A DNA stretch of 64,000 nt from Alphaproteobacteria bacterium (GCA_020632795.1 JACKEV010000022.1:1-64000), one strand, 5' to 3'. Shown: positions 8,549 through 17,214, counted from the first letter of the stretch. A program made the numbers and translations. The notes: generated by a model from the sequence alone, not told the origin.

Positions 8549-9772
8549 ATGAACGCGCCCCTGGATCACGCCGAGGCCCTGGCCGCGCAGAGCGGCGCCC
8601 TGTCGGCGTGGCTGCACGCGCACCGCCGGGTGTGGGCGTCCCGCCCCTTTCGTGAGCAGCCCGCCCGCTGGGAGGCCGATGTCCCCGAGGTCTCTGCGTG
8701 GCTGCGCGCGCTGGACGACGACGCCCTGACCGCCCTGGAGGCCGACCCCCACCGCGCCGACGACGCCCCCGCCCCCTGGCAGGCCTGGGCGCGGCGTGCG
8801 CGGGCGCTCACCGAGGTCCCCGACCTCGCCGGCCCTGCCCTGGAGGCCCTGGACGACCCCGGGCTCCAGCGGCGCGTCCCCGCCCGCAAGTGGGCCCAGG
8901 TGCGCGCCTTCGCCGCGCTGGCCGCCGCGCGCCTGCCCGAGGGGGAGGTCGTGGACTGGTGCGCGGGCAAGGGGCACCTGGGCCGCGTCCTCGCGACGGC
9001 CACCGGGCGGCCCGCCCGCATGCTGGAGCGCGACCCGGACCTCTGCGCGGCGGGGCAGGCCCGCGCAGCGGCCGAGGGCGCCCCGTGCAGCGTCCGCCTC
9101 GGGGACGTGCTCGACCCCGCCATTCAAGAGGAGCTCCGCCCCGGGCGCTCGGCCGTCGCCCTGCACGCCTGCGGGACCCTGCACGAGACCCTGCTGCGGG
9201 AGGCTGCGGCCCGAGGCGTGGACGCGGTGGCGGTCGCGCCGTGCTGCTACCACCGCCGCCCGGCCGGGCCGGTGCCCCTGTTCTCGGCCGCGGGGCGGGC
9301 CAGCGGGCTGCGCCTCGACGCCCGGCAGCTCCGCCTGGCCACCGCCGAGGAGGTCGTCGCCCGGCCCCACCTGCGCGCGGTGCGCCGCCAGGAGATGGCC
9401 TGGCGCCAGGGCCTCGACCAGCTCCTCCGCCACGTCTCCGGGCAGGACCGCTACACGACCCTGCCCTCGGTCCCCCGCGCCGAGGTCCAGCGCCCGTTCG
9501 CCGACTTCTGCCGCTGGATGGCCGCCCGGGAGGGCATCGCCCTGCCCGCCTTCGACGCGGCCCGCTTCGAGGCCCTGGGCTGGCAGCGGGCCCGGGTCGC
9601 GCGGCTGCTGTCCCTGCCCCGCACCCTGTTCCGGCGCCCGCTGGAGCTGTGGCTGGTGCTGGACCGGGCGCTGGCCCAGGCCGAGGCCGGGCGCGCGGTG
9701 GCGGTCGGCGTGTTCTGCCGACGGGCGGTCACCCCGCGCAACCTCGTGGTGCTCTCCACCCGCCGTCCGTGA
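8549..9772 (+). CDS. SAM-dependent methyltransferase, METTL25/Methyltransf_32 type
   Basis: A 407-residue protein. The class I methyltransferase Gly-rich loop is visible as VVDWCAGKGHLGRVLA (about residues 135-150). A LHACGTLHE segment and the APCCYH motif follow; these are typical of the METTL25-like (pfam Methyltransf_32) group. The C-terminal 140 residues look helical and basic. The substrate is unknown; RNA or protein modification is possible. The ATG at 8549 leaves a 28-nt gap from the divergent cyclase start, so both share one tiny promoter region. A longer upstream open frame exists but overlaps the cyclase coding sequence. Confidence 0.8.
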   Translation: MNAPLDHAEALAAQSGALSAWLHAHRRVWASRPFREQPARWEADVPEVSAWLRALDDDALTALEADPHRADDAPAPWQAWARRARALTEVPDLAGPALEALDDPGLQRRVPARKWAQVRAFAALAAARLPEGEVVDWCAGKGHLGRVLATATGRPARMLERDPDLCAAGQARAAAEGAPCSVRLGDVLDPAIQEELRPGRSAVALHACGTLHETLLREAAARGVDAVAVAPCCYHRRPAGPVPLFSAAGRASGLRLDARQLRLATAEEVVARPHLRAVRRQEMAWRQGLDQLLRHVSGQDRYTTLPSVPRAEVQRPFADFCRWMAAREGIALPAFDAARFEALGWQRARVARLLSLPRTLFRRPLELWLVLDRALAQAEAGRAVAVGVFCRRAVTPRNLVVLSTRRP

Positions 9773-9865
9773 CGGCCCCGTGACGAACTGACGAAACCGG
9801 CGGTCAGGAACTGGCCTGCCCCGATCACCCCCACTACGAGGAGGATGCACGCCCGGAGGTCTCCG

Positions 9866-11065
9866 ATGACGCCCTCTCTTCGCCTCCTCGTCGCCCCGCT
9901 CCTCCTCACCGCCTGCTCCCCGGAGTCCGGCCTCAACCGCATCGAGGAGCCCCCCTCGGTCACCATCACCTCCCCCGCCCCGGGGGCGCTGGTCCGCCAG
10001 GGCGCGCCGCTGCGGGTCGAGGGCGTGGTCGACGACAGCTGGGATGTGCCCGCAGACCTCGTCGTGGAGTGGCTGGTGGACGGCGAGCCGGTGCCCGTCC
10101 TGCCCGCGGGCGACGGTCGGGTGGCCCTGGAGCTGGATGTCGAGGCCCTGCCCCTGGGCGACCTGCCCCTGGGCCTGCGGGCGCTGGACAGCGACGACAA
10201 CCTGGGCGAGGACCTCGTCGTGGTCGAGCTGGCCGGGCCCGAGGGCGCCCCGGTCGTCGTCATCACCACCCCCGGCGACGGCGCCACCTTCGACGTCGAC
10301 GCGCCCATCGCCTTCCAGGGCGAGGCCACCGACCTCGCCACCGCCCCCGACGACCTCATCTTCTGGTGGGCGGTCTCCCCCGAGGCGCCCCTCACCGAGC
10401 CCTTCAGCGGCGGCGGGCGCTCCGCCCTGCTGACCGAGGGCTGGGCCGCTGGCGAGTACACCGTCACCCTGTGGGCCCAGGACGACGACGGCGAGCAGGG
10501 CCAGGCCAGCGTCACCGTCCAGGTGGGCGACCGGCCCATCGACATCATCGTGGACGCCCAGCCCGGCGACCTGGTCTTCTCCGAGATGATGATCAACCCC
10601 GAGCTGGTCTGGGACGAGGTCGGGGAGTGGGTCGAGCTGTACAACACCTCGGACTACGCCGTCGACATCAGCGGCTACAGCTTCCACGACGACGACTACG
10701 ACGCGTTCACCCTCGCCGGCCCCCTCATCGTGCAGCCCGGCGACTACGTGGTGCTCTGCGCGAGCACCGACCCGCTGGAGAACGGCGGGGTGACCTGCGA
10801 CGCCTGGTTCAACCGCGACTACCGGGGCGACGGCCTGGCCCTGGCCAACACCGCGGACGAGGTCGTGCTCTCCCGCCCCGACGGCCTGGAGATCGACTGG
10901 CTGCACTACGACGACTCCTGGTTCAGGGCGGGCGTCGCCATCGGCGTCGACCCCAACCACCAGGACGGCAACGAGAACGACGACCCCAGCCGGTGGTGCG
11001 ACCAGCGCTCGGTGATGACCAGCGGCGAGTACGGCACGCCGGGTCGCCAGAACGACCCCTGCTGA
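9866..11065 (+). CDS. Lipoprotein with Ig-like repeats and a lamin-tail domain
   Basis: A 399-residue secreted lipoprotein. The lipobox is LLTAC near residue 16. Two bacterial Ig-like modules follow (starting at about residues 28 and 125; each has a PxVxITxPxxGA-type opening). A C-terminal lamin-tail (LTD) domain begins near GDLVFSEMMINPE and includes GEWVELYN and DEVVLS. LTD domains occur on secreted nucleases and envelope proteins, where they act as binding modules. The start at 9866 has GGAGG 6 nt upstream; the ATG at 9845 abuts its own Shine-Dalgarno and is less likely. A fragment with near-identical LTD sequence is found in the decayed region near 13000. Confidence 0.85.
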   Translation: MTPSLRLLVAPLLLTACSPESGLNRIEEPPSVTITSPAPGALVRQGAPLRVEGVVDDSWDVPADLVVEWLVDGEPVPVLPAGDGRVALELDVEALPLGDLPLGLRALDSDDNLGEDLVVVELAGPEGAPVVVITTPGDGATFDVDAPIAFQGEATDLATAPDDLIFWWAVSPEAPLTEPFSGGGRSALLTEGWAAGEYTVTLWAQDDDGEQGQASVTVQVGDRPIDIIVDAQPGDLVFSEMMINPELVWDEVGEWVELYNTSDYAVDISGYSFHDDDYDAFTLAGPLIVQPGDYVVLCASTDPLENGGVTCDAWFNRDYRGDGLALANTADEVVLSRPDGLEIDWLHYDDSWFRAGVAIGVDPNHQDGNENDDPSRWCDQRSVMTSGEYGTPGRQNDPC

Positions 11066-11068
11066 GGC

Positions 11069-12118
11069 CTACCAGACCCCGGCCTCCACGGCGGGGTGGA
11101 CCCAGCGCTCGCCGTTGGCCCAGGTGACCTCGACGACGGTGCCCTGCCCCTGGGCGAGCCGCGGCCAGCGCAGCCCCCCAGCGAGCACCTGCGCGCCGCG
11201 GTCCACGCCCCCGGGCGGGATCGACGCGGAGACCCGGGCGGTCATCGCCTCGTCGCCGTCGGTGGCCCGGGTGGGCTCGCCCTGGTCGTCGAAGAACGTG
11301 AACCGCACCGCATAGGCGGCCACCGCGCGCTCCGTGGGGTTGCGGACCCGGGCGGAGACCTCGCGCTTCATACCCAGGAGGCCGGCCAGCTCGACCTGGA
11401 CCCCCTCGACCCCCAGCGGCGGGGTGGCAGAGACGAAAGGCGCGGCGGCGTCGTCATAGGCCTTCTGCGTGGCGGTGTCGTCGGGGTTGCGCTCCAGGTA
11501 GGCGCGCAGCATGCGCCAGCGCTCGGGGTGGTCCGGCCCGAGGTCCCGGGCCAGCAGGCGAGCCTGCTCGGCGGCCTGGGCCTTGAGGGTGTCGGTGTAG
11601 GCGGTGACCGCCGGGCTCGCGTCGAGCCCGGTCAGCTTCCAGGCGCCGTCCACCTGCGAGAACCAGGCGTCCAGGGTGTAGGGCTTGTCGTAGATGGTGA
11701 CGGGCAGGGGCATCTGGCCGGTTTGGCGGCCCCGCCACACCGCGCGGACCCCGGGCTCCTGCAGGGCGACCCCCTCGCACAGCTCCTGGAGGTCGAGGGT
11801 GCCGAAGTCCTCGCGGACCTGCTGGGCCATCGCCGGGCCGGACTGCTCGACCAGGGCCTCCAGCCAGGGCTCGCCGACGGTGCGGGCGAGGTCGGCCAGG
11901 GGGTGGGGGGTCTGGAACTGGCGCTCCACGAAGTCCTCGCGGACCCGGACCGTGCCGCAGAGCCGCGCGACGGCGGGGGCGACGGCCTCCAGGTCCACCG
12001 CGCGCTCGAAGGCGGCGAGGTCGCGGTTGGCGAAGGCGAGCTGCGCCTGCTGGAGGGCGGTGTGGGGCCCGTCCACCAGGGTGCAGCCGGTCAGCAGGAT
12101 CAAGGGGGAGAGGCGCAT
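11069..12118 (-). CDS. Lipoprotein, DUF2939-like N-terminal region
   Basis: A 349-residue lipoprotein with lipobox LLTGC at residues 8-12. The next 160 residues resemble the pattern of DUF2939 proteins: a helix AxxAFANRDLAAFERAVDL, then conserved IYDKPYTLDAWFSQ-like strands. This is a tentative call. After a helical linker, the C-terminal 120 residues look like a beta-sandwich similar to FxLyR/CARDB-type modules (VQVELAG...VSARVRNPTERAV). It likely sits on an envelope membrane; no catalytic residues are evident. The gene ends convergently with the LTD lipoprotein gene, with only 3 nt between stops. Confidence 0.7.
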   Translation of the reverse strand: MRLSPLILLTGCTLVDGPHTALQQAQLAFANRDLAAFERAVDLEAVAPAVARLCGTVRVREDFVERQFQTPHPLADLARTVGEPWLEALVEQSGPAMAQQVREDFGTLDLQELCEGVALQEPGVRAVWRGRQTGQMPLPVTIYDKPYTLDAWFSQVDGAWKLTGLDASPAVTAYTDTLKAQAAEQARLLARDLGPDHPERWRMLRAYLERNPDDTATQKAYDDAAAPFVSATPPLGVEGVQVELAGLLGMKREVSARVRNPTERAVAAYAVRFTFFDDQGEPTRATDGDEAMTARVSASIPPGGVDRGAQVLAGGLRWPRLAQGQGTVVEVTWANGERWVHPAVEAGVW

Positions 12119-12200
12119 GGTCGAGGCTTAACCCGGCCGGGTCACCGCCGTCGCCGCAGCCGCGCTTGTCCGTGGGAGATGGCGTCGAAGCCCTCGCTGC

Positions 12201-12941
12201 TCAGTCCGCGAGGATCCGCTCCTCGGCGTTCTCCATCTCATCGCGGAGATGGATGCAGTTGTAGGCGTCCTGCTCGGTGTCGCAGAACCCGTACATGCGC
12301 CAGGCGGTGGCTGCCTGGTAGCCGTAGGCACCGCTCCAGTCCGTGTCGCAGTCGCGGGTGCCCCAATCCGGACACATCACATGGCCGGGCACGACGGCGT
12401 GGGAGGCCTCGTGGACCACGAAGGTCGCCCAGCCCGAGCCCTTGGGGAGCGCGGTCTCCTGCTCGACCTCCAGGGTCTTGTTCACCAGCATGGTCTGGTC
12501 CGCGATGACGTAGCGGAAGCCCTCGTCGATGCTGGTGTCGTCGATGATCAGCGTGATGTGGAAGGCTGAGAAGTTGTAGAGGAGCTGGCCCAGGTCGTCG
12601 GTGTGCAGGGCCTCAGCCATCTCGGTCATGTGGTCGATGAAGGGCTCGCGGACGTACTCGTCGACCTCCAGGGTGGAGACCTTGCCCTGGTCGCGCCCCA
12701 GCAGGTTGAAGAGCGCCTCGAGGACCCACGCCCGCACCTTCATCGAGTCGAACTGCTCGGCGACGCCGAAGTCCTCGGCGAGCTGGTCGCGGCAGGCCTC
12801 GGTGATCGGCGCGTAGCTGTCGGGGTGGACATCGTCCCGGACGAAGGGGGTGGGGGGCTCGCAGACCTCGCGGGCGACCGTCCAGCGATCCTCGATGTCG
12901 CGGTAGGGCGAGCAGGCGGTGATGGCGAGCAGCGCGAACAT
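12201..12941 (-). CDS. Putative lipoprotein metallopeptidase with HExxH-type motif
   Basis: A 246-residue lipoprotein with lipobox ITAC at residues 7-10. Its most telling feature is FVVHEASHAVVPGH around residue 180: an HExxH zinc-binding motif with a third His five residues later. This fits a zincin-like protease, but the usual distant Glu ligand cannot be assigned by eye. Several Cys lie after the motif (CPDW, RDCDTDW, GFCDTEQ, YNCIH), suggesting disulphides. The 80 nt to the next gene and 31 nt of leader show nothing notable. It could also be an inactive HEASH-containing protein. Confidence 0.6.
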   Translation of the reverse strand: MFALLAITACSPYRDIEDRWTVAREVCEPPTPFVRDDVHPDSYAPITEACRDQLAEDFGVAEQFDSMKVRAWVLEALFNLLGRDQGKVSTLEVDEYVREPFIDHMTEMAEALHTDDLGQLLYNFSAFHITLIIDDTSIDEGFRYVIADQTMLVNKTLEVEQETALPKGSGWATFVVHEASHAVVPGHVMCPDWGTRDCDTDWSGAYGYQAATAWRMYGFCDTEQDAYNCIHLRDEMENAEERILAD

Positions 12942-12971
12942 CGTGCGACCCAGGGGGGTGCTCCCGGGGCA

Positions 12972-13260
12972 TCATAGCCCCGGGGAGCGGGTGGTCTCAG
13001 TTGCTGTAGCGGGAGAGCACGACCTCGTTCGCAGTGTTGGCCGGAGCCAGGCCGTTGCCCCGGTCGTCGCGGTTGAACCCGTCGTCGTCACCGCCATCGC
13101 CACAGCCCCCACACCCCAGTCCGGCATGAAGGACGCGCAGCCGTCGCCGCCCTTCACCTCGCCGTCGAGCCCGTCGTTGACCATGCCACCGGTCCGCGAG
13201 GATGGGCCACGATGTTGCCGTGTTCATCGGCATCACGGAAAAGCGGCTGCGTTCGGCCCC
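12972..13260 (-). pseudogene. Mosaic of gene remnants (LTD tail, MYXO-CTERM tail, RHS fragment)
   Basis: This stretch carries no intact gene. On the minus strand it contains a fragment of a lamin-tail domain (FNRDDRGNGLAPANTANEV, compare FNRDYRGDGLALANTADEV in the gene at 9866). A piece resembling the C-terminal tail of the calcium-repeat protein at 24864 (GLDGEVKGGDGCAS versus GLDGEAKGGNGC) also occurs, in another frame. About 55 bp at 13190-13245 closely match 21192-21246 inside the RHS gene. Frames switch between the pieces, so I read it as recombination debris. Confidence 0.55.
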
Positions 13261-13326
13261 TTGGCCCCGGTGCGCGCCCGGAGGTGGGGCGGGTTACGCT
13301 GTGGTGTCCACAATCGAGGGGGCCCC

Positions 13327-13581
13327 ATGTCGCCGAGCATCCTGGCTCTTCTGTTGATCGTCGTCGGTGTGCTGAACCTGGGGAACATCATCCGCCTGCT
13401 GCGCAACGACGAGGCGCTGACCACCTACGTCGAACAGAGCCCGAAGGCCTGGCTCTGGCGGAAGTGGCTCGGGGTGGAGGGCGCCAAGCGCACGATCCGG
13501 CGCGTCTTCGGACCCATCGGGGTGGTGGCGTCGGTGGTGTTCGTGGGGCTGGGCGTGCAGATGTTGTTGGCGGGGGGGTAG
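13327..13581 (+). CDS. Small membrane protein, two helices
   Basis: An 84-residue protein with an N-terminal helix (residues 4-22) and a C-terminal helix (about 63-82) separated by a basic cytoplasmic-type loop rich in Arg, Lys and Trp. The ATG at 13327 follows a GAGGGGG ribosome-binding site with suitable spacing. No family is recognised and no close functional partner is obvious; it lies between the decayed region and the toxin locus and converges with the immunity gene (18 nt between stops). It could be a holin-like or regulatory membrane protein, but that is speculation. Confidence 0.6.
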   Translation: MSPSILALLLIVVGVLNLGNIIRLLRNDEALTTYVEQSPKAWLWRKWLGVEGAKRTIRRVFGPIGVVASVVFVGLGVQMLLAGG

Positions 13582-13599
13582 GGGTGGGTTGAGACGACG

Positions 13600-14196
13600 C
13601 TACGGTTCAGCGGTCGTCTCCATCCATTGGTCGGGCTTGACCCCAAGCTGTGTAGCCGCCAGGTGTTCAGCTCTACTCCTCGTCCAACACCAGCGCTCCG
13701 TCTCGCTACCGTCTGCGCAGATGGCGATGAGGAAGAACGCCTCTTCTGGCAGGTAGGCCCTCAGCTCAACCTCTACGACTTCACTCGTTTCGGGGGTTTT
13801 CATTTCTCCATCAACGATCTGCAGTCCTGGCCGAGAGGTGTACACGGGCCAGATACGAGGTGTTGGGAGTGCAGCCCTTGCCACCGTATGAAGGCGATGA
13901 CGTCGGAACTCATCAAGCTCCTCGAAGAACGACCCCCACCCGTCTGCTCCCTCCTCAGAGGTCAGGAAGTGTTGCCATCCGCCCGTATGTAGTCCCTCGT
14001 CTCGGCGCGCCGCGACCCACATCCCGAAGTGTCTGAAATCAGGAGTTCCCATCGAGATCGGCAGATCATATTGGCGTAGCGTCCATTGGTAGGTTCCCCA
14101 GAAGGTGGCGAGATGACGAACGCTGTGCTCATGCAGGCACATCCATGGCCTTGCACGAACAGCATCGAGCACATCGTAGACCGTAGGTTCACCCAT
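13600..14196 (-). CDS. Probable immunity protein of the displaced RHS toxin module
   Basis: A 198-residue protein. The start ATG (14196) overlaps the stop of the upstream toxin frame as TGATG, giving tight translational coupling as expected for a toxin-immunity pair. The N-terminal pattern (VYDVLDAVRARPWMCLHEHS, then LxxFWGTYQWTL) resembles a group of polymorphic-toxin immunity proteins that share a vYdxLexIRxRPxMYLGexSxxxL-like opening; the exact family name is uncertain. GC content is visibly lower than the genome average here, consistent with transferred cargo. A cytoplasmic inhibitor of the papain-like tip encoded just before it is the inferred role. Confidence 0.7.
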   Translation of the reverse strand: MGEPTVYDVLDAVRARPWMCLHEHSVRHLATFWGTYQWTLRQYDLPISMGTPDFRHFGMWVAARRDEGLHTGGWQHFLTSEEGADGWGSFFEELDEFRRHRLHTVARAALPTPRIWPVYTSRPGLQIVDGEMKTPETSEVVEVELRAYLPEEAFFLIAICADGSETERWCWTRSRAEHLAATQLGVKPDQWMETTAEP

Positions 14197-15617
14197 CAAA
14201 AATCCGTTTCGGTGATTTTGACGTTTCCAGAGACATACGTGTTCGGGTGGTAGTCCTTCGTCGGAAGACCTGCGGGATTGAAGTTGTCATATACTCGGTC
14301 GCCTGATTCGACGACCTCGTGGAATCCAGTTTCGCCAGCCTTCACGGTCTGACCGCCTGGCCCTGGGACTCCTATTGCGTCGGCTTCGATGCGAACGCGC
14401 TTTCCACCAAGCCCGCTCTCGGAGAGGTACTTCTGCGCCGCATCCGCGCACTCAACGCACTTGCCATATGTACCTGCGTTGGGGCCCATGGCGTTGCTGA
14501 TGGCCTCCCCAAGCTGTCGTACATCCGGTCCCCCTTTGGAAGCCACCCACTCCGCCCCCTCCTCGACCAGCTCCCGCCCGACCGCCGCCACCTCATCCGC
14601 GCTGGGCGCCATCTTCCCGACCGCGTTGACCCCATCGACGACGTGGTCCCCCTTGGTCGTCACCCGGACGACCATCCCCCCGCCGGTCAGGAAGGGCACC
14701 GCCGCCCCGGCCCCGTCCGCGCCCAGCGCCATCCAGTTCGTCGAGGAGCCCGGCTCCTGCCAGAGGGTGTAGACGTCGTAGAGGATGAACAGCCCGTCGG
14801 CGATGGTGTCGACGATGCGCCCGTCGGGATCGTGGAAGCTGGTCGGAGAGTTCCGGGCGTAGCGGTAGGGGTGCAAGCGCAGGGGGTCTTCGAGGATCGA
14901 GCCCCCGGGTCGCTCCAGGAGCAGGGGCTCCGGTTGGAGCCACATGCCCGCGCCCAGCAGCAGGTGCCGCGCCCCGGCCGCCAGCAAGGGCAACCCGCCT
15001 GGCTCCTCCCGATGCCCATGCAGCCCCGGCGCGTCCTGGACCCCGCTGGCGGAGCGCACCGCCCCGAACGCACTCCGCTTGCGCTCGGACTGGAGCACGC
15101 CGAAGTCATCGACCACAGCCGCGACCGTACCCCCCAGCTCCGGCAGGATCCACGAGATCCGGCCGTCCTGGAAGAAGCCGACCCGCTGCCCGTCGACCCG
15201 GATGTCCTCCAGAACCGAGCCGGTGGTCGTGCGTCGCCAGTCGCCCAGGGCGTGCTCCACGGGCGCGTTGGGGTCGGCGGGGTCGCCCTCGACGCGGCGG
15301 ACGATCTGCCCGTCGGCGTCTCGCTCCAGGACCAGGGCGAGGCGACCGTTCCGCTCGACCGCGCGCAGGCGGCTGAGGCCGTCGTAGCGGAAGGTCCAGC
15401 GGGAGGTGCCGTCGTCCCAGGTCTCCAACCGCCCGGCGCTGTCCCAGGTGAAGCCCTCGTTGACGACGCCGTCGGTCCGCGAGGTGGGCTTGTGGTGCCC
15501 GACGGGCGGCGTCCAAGTCCAGGTCCGCCCCGAGGGGGTGATCTGCGCGAAGACATCCCCGCCCGGCCCCCAACCGAAGGCCTCGGTCCAGGGCCCGGTG
15601 ACCCCCTGGAGCTGCAT
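14196..15617 (-). CDS. Displaced RHS C-terminal module with papain-like toxin tip
   Basis: A 473-residue frame made of the last RHS repeats and RHS core end (RYARNSPTSFHDPDGR), almost identical to the intact RHS gene at 18900-24749. It then switches after GRELVEEGAEWV to a new tip of about 120 residues. The tip has GKCVECADAAQKYL, later GFHEVVESGDRVYDNFNP: a Cys, His, Asn/Asp series in the order of papain-like toxin domains (proteases or deamidases). That activity is inferred. An in-frame TGA at 15687 separates it from more RHS sequence upstream, so translation may begin at the internal ATG 15617 or the gene may be silent until recombined into the full RHS gene. Confidence 0.7.
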   Translation of the reverse strand: MQLQGVTGPWTEAFGWGPGGDVFAQITPSGRTWTWTPPVGHHKPTSRTDGVVNEGFTWDSAGRLETWDDGTSRWTFRYDGLSRLRAVERNGRLALVLERDADGQIVRRVEGDPADPNAPVEHALGDWRRTTTGSVLEDIRVDGQRVGFFQDGRISWILPELGGTVAAVVDDFGVLQSERKRSAFGAVRSASGVQDAPGLHGHREEPGGLPLLAAGARHLLLGAGMWLQPEPLLLERPGGSILEDPLRLHPYRYARNSPTSFHDPDGRIVDTIADGLFILYDVYTLWQEPGSSTNWMALGADGAGAAVPFLTGGGMVVRVTTKGDHVVDGVNAVGKMAPSADEVAAVGRELVEEGAEWVASKGGPDVRQLGEAISNAMGPNAGTYGKCVECADAAQKYLSESGLGGKRVRIEADAIGVPGPGGQTVKAGETGFHEVVESGDRVYDNFNPAGLPTKDYHPNTYVSGNVKITETDF

Positions 15618-16115
15618 GTGGTCGTCGTAGATGAAGGTGCTGGGGCCGTTGCCCTCGTCGACCGAGCCGGCGAGGCCGTTGGCCTTTCAGACGAAGTCCC
15701 GCTCGGCGAGCACCTGGGCCCCCAGGCGCAGGCTCACGGACTCCAACTCCCCCTCGGGGGAGGAGTGGCGGCGCAACTCGACACCGCTGCGGCTCTGCCA
15801 GCCCTCCGCGCGGCCGTAGAGGTCCCAACCGGCCTGGAGCAGCACCGCACCGTTGTGCCGCAGGGTCTCGGTGAAGCCCTGGTCGCGGCGGGCTTCGAGC
15901 AGCCGGCCCGAGGGCGTGCGGGTCCAGTCGACGCGCCCCTCCAGGTCATGCCCCCAGGCCCAGGTCGCGGCGGTGCTATCGCTCCAGGTGCGCTGGATGA
16001 GGGAGGTTCGGCCCAAGGCGTCATAGGCCCGCTGCTCGGCGCCGAAGGGGTCGGTGTGGCCGTCGCGCTCTCCCACCCAGGCCTGGTCCCAGGTCCCAGG
16101 TCTTGGTGAGGAACA
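14535..16115 (-). repeat. 1.58-kb direct repeat, copy 1 (displaced RHS end)
   Basis: Nearly identical to 19155-20740 in the same orientation, offset by about 4626-4628 bp, with scattered substitutions and very few indels. The left limit marks the change of toxin tip; the right limit marks where RHS homology stops. Recombination between the copies could swap the two toxin tips and delete the genes between them. Confidence 0.8.
15687..16110 (-). pseudogene. Upstream part of displaced RHS module, closed by a nonsense codon
   Basis: This segment is in the same frame as the 14196-15617 coding region and matches the intact RHS protein from about WVGERDGHTDPFG to AERD. The intact gene reads GACATCGCCTGGAAG; here it reads GACTTCGTCTGAAAG, so a Trp codon has become TGA. 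Homology with the intact gene begins abruptly near 16110-16115, without an RHS start, signal peptide or SpvB region. This is the layout of orphan toxin modules that lie downstream of full-length RHS genes. Upstream residues of the open frame (to 16187) are unrelated to RHS. Confidence 0.7.
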
Positions 16116-16170
16116 AGGTTGGCATCGGCGTCCTCCCTGAGTCGGCCCGGAGCCTACCACGTCGGTCGCT

Positions 16171-17214
16171 TCATCCCCCGCATGCACCGAGCACCATGTC
16201 GATCGCCTTGGTTGAGCCGGTCAAGTCGAAGGTGACGGTCTGCGGCGTCCGGTTGTAGACGGGGAGTTCCACCAACCACTTCGAGCCGTCGCTCTCCTTG
16301 AAGCGCCTTGCCCAGCTCTTGGGGTCGCGCAGGAAGACTGCGTCCCTTGAGGTGCTGACGCCGCCGATGAGTTTCTCGGCCTTTGCATCGCCGAAGCGGT
16401 GCTGTCCAGAGACGGTATCATAGCGCCAGTTGGAGTCCAGCACCGTCCCGGCGTTAACGTAGGCCTCGAACTTTCCCTTCTGACATCTCACGATGAGGGC
16501 AGCCTTTTTGCCGAGGCCGACAGAGTTTGTGAGGCTGTCCAGGGACTCCAGGTAGACGACAGCATTCTCTTGGTCTGTCATCGGGTCCTTCTCCGTCGAG
16601 CCGCTCCAGCGACCGCCAAGCCAGTCCTTCGTCAGGGTGTCCAGCATAGTGCGCTCGAAGGCCACATCGGAGCGAACGGAGACTGCGGTGAAGTGCTCTT
16701 CTGGGATCTCAGCCAATGCTATGTCCACTTCATCAAGCTTGGCGCTGGCCTCGTCGAACTTCCAGTTCTCTTTTAGGGACTTGGCTTCGTCCACCAGGCC
16801 TTGAGCCTTCGTCGCAGCGTCCTCGTATCGCTTGATCTCAGCCCATCCAGTCACGATGCACCAGTCCTCTCCCTCCTTCTGAACCCGGAACGACTGTGAG
16901 TCCGTCTCGTCCCCCTTGGTCGGCTCAAGATGGACGGTGCCAGAGGTCTTGCCTGCGTCCAACTCCACGGATTGGACGGATCGAGACACCTGATCCTCCT
17001 CGGCCTTCTCCTTGAACAGGTCGGGGAACGACTCCTTCAACGCCTCAAGGGCGGCCTTCTGCTCCGCAAGGGACTTGGCTGCCTTGTCGTCGGCACAGAC
17101 CATCGCGTAGCTCTGCTCCACTTCGGTGAGGGGGAGATTGGCATAGCGAAGGGCGATCTCGCTCGCCTCATCCTCAGGAGTGGAACAGGCAGCGAGAATG
17201 AGCGTGATCAGCAT
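16171..17214 (-). CDS. Lipoprotein with VasI-like C-terminal domain
   Basis: A 347-residue lipoprotein with a LAAC lipobox (residues 7-10) and a Lys/Glu-rich helical N-terminal half. The C-terminal 150 residues fit the pattern of VasI, a protein associated with type VI secretion: a D/N-rich MTDQENAVVYL strand, AALIVRCQKGKFEAYV, then FLRDPKSWARRF and a closing VTFDLTGSTKAI. The start at 17214 gives a proper lipoprotein signal; a 23-residue longer frame does not. It lies just upstream of the displaced RHS module on the same strand and has lower GC than its surroundings. No other type VI genes are in the window, so its role with RHS delivery is only a suggestion. Confidence 0.7.
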   Translation of the reverse strand: MLITLILAACSTPEDEASEIALRYANLPLTEVEQSYAMVCADDKAAKSLAEQKAALEALKESFPDLFKEKAEEDQVSRSVQSVELDAGKTSGTVHLEPTKGDETDSQSFRVQKEGEDWCIVTGWAEIKRYEDAATKAQGLVDEAKSLKENWKFDEASAKLDEVDIALAEIPEEHFTAVSVRSDVAFERTMLDTLTKDWLGGRWSGSTEKDPMTDQENAVVYLESLDSLTNSVGLGKKAALIVRCQKGKFEAYVNAGTVLDSNWRYDTVSGQHRFGDAKAEKLIGGVSTSRDAVFLRDPKSWARRFKESDGSKWLVELPVYNRTPQTVTFDLTGSTKAIDMVLGACGG

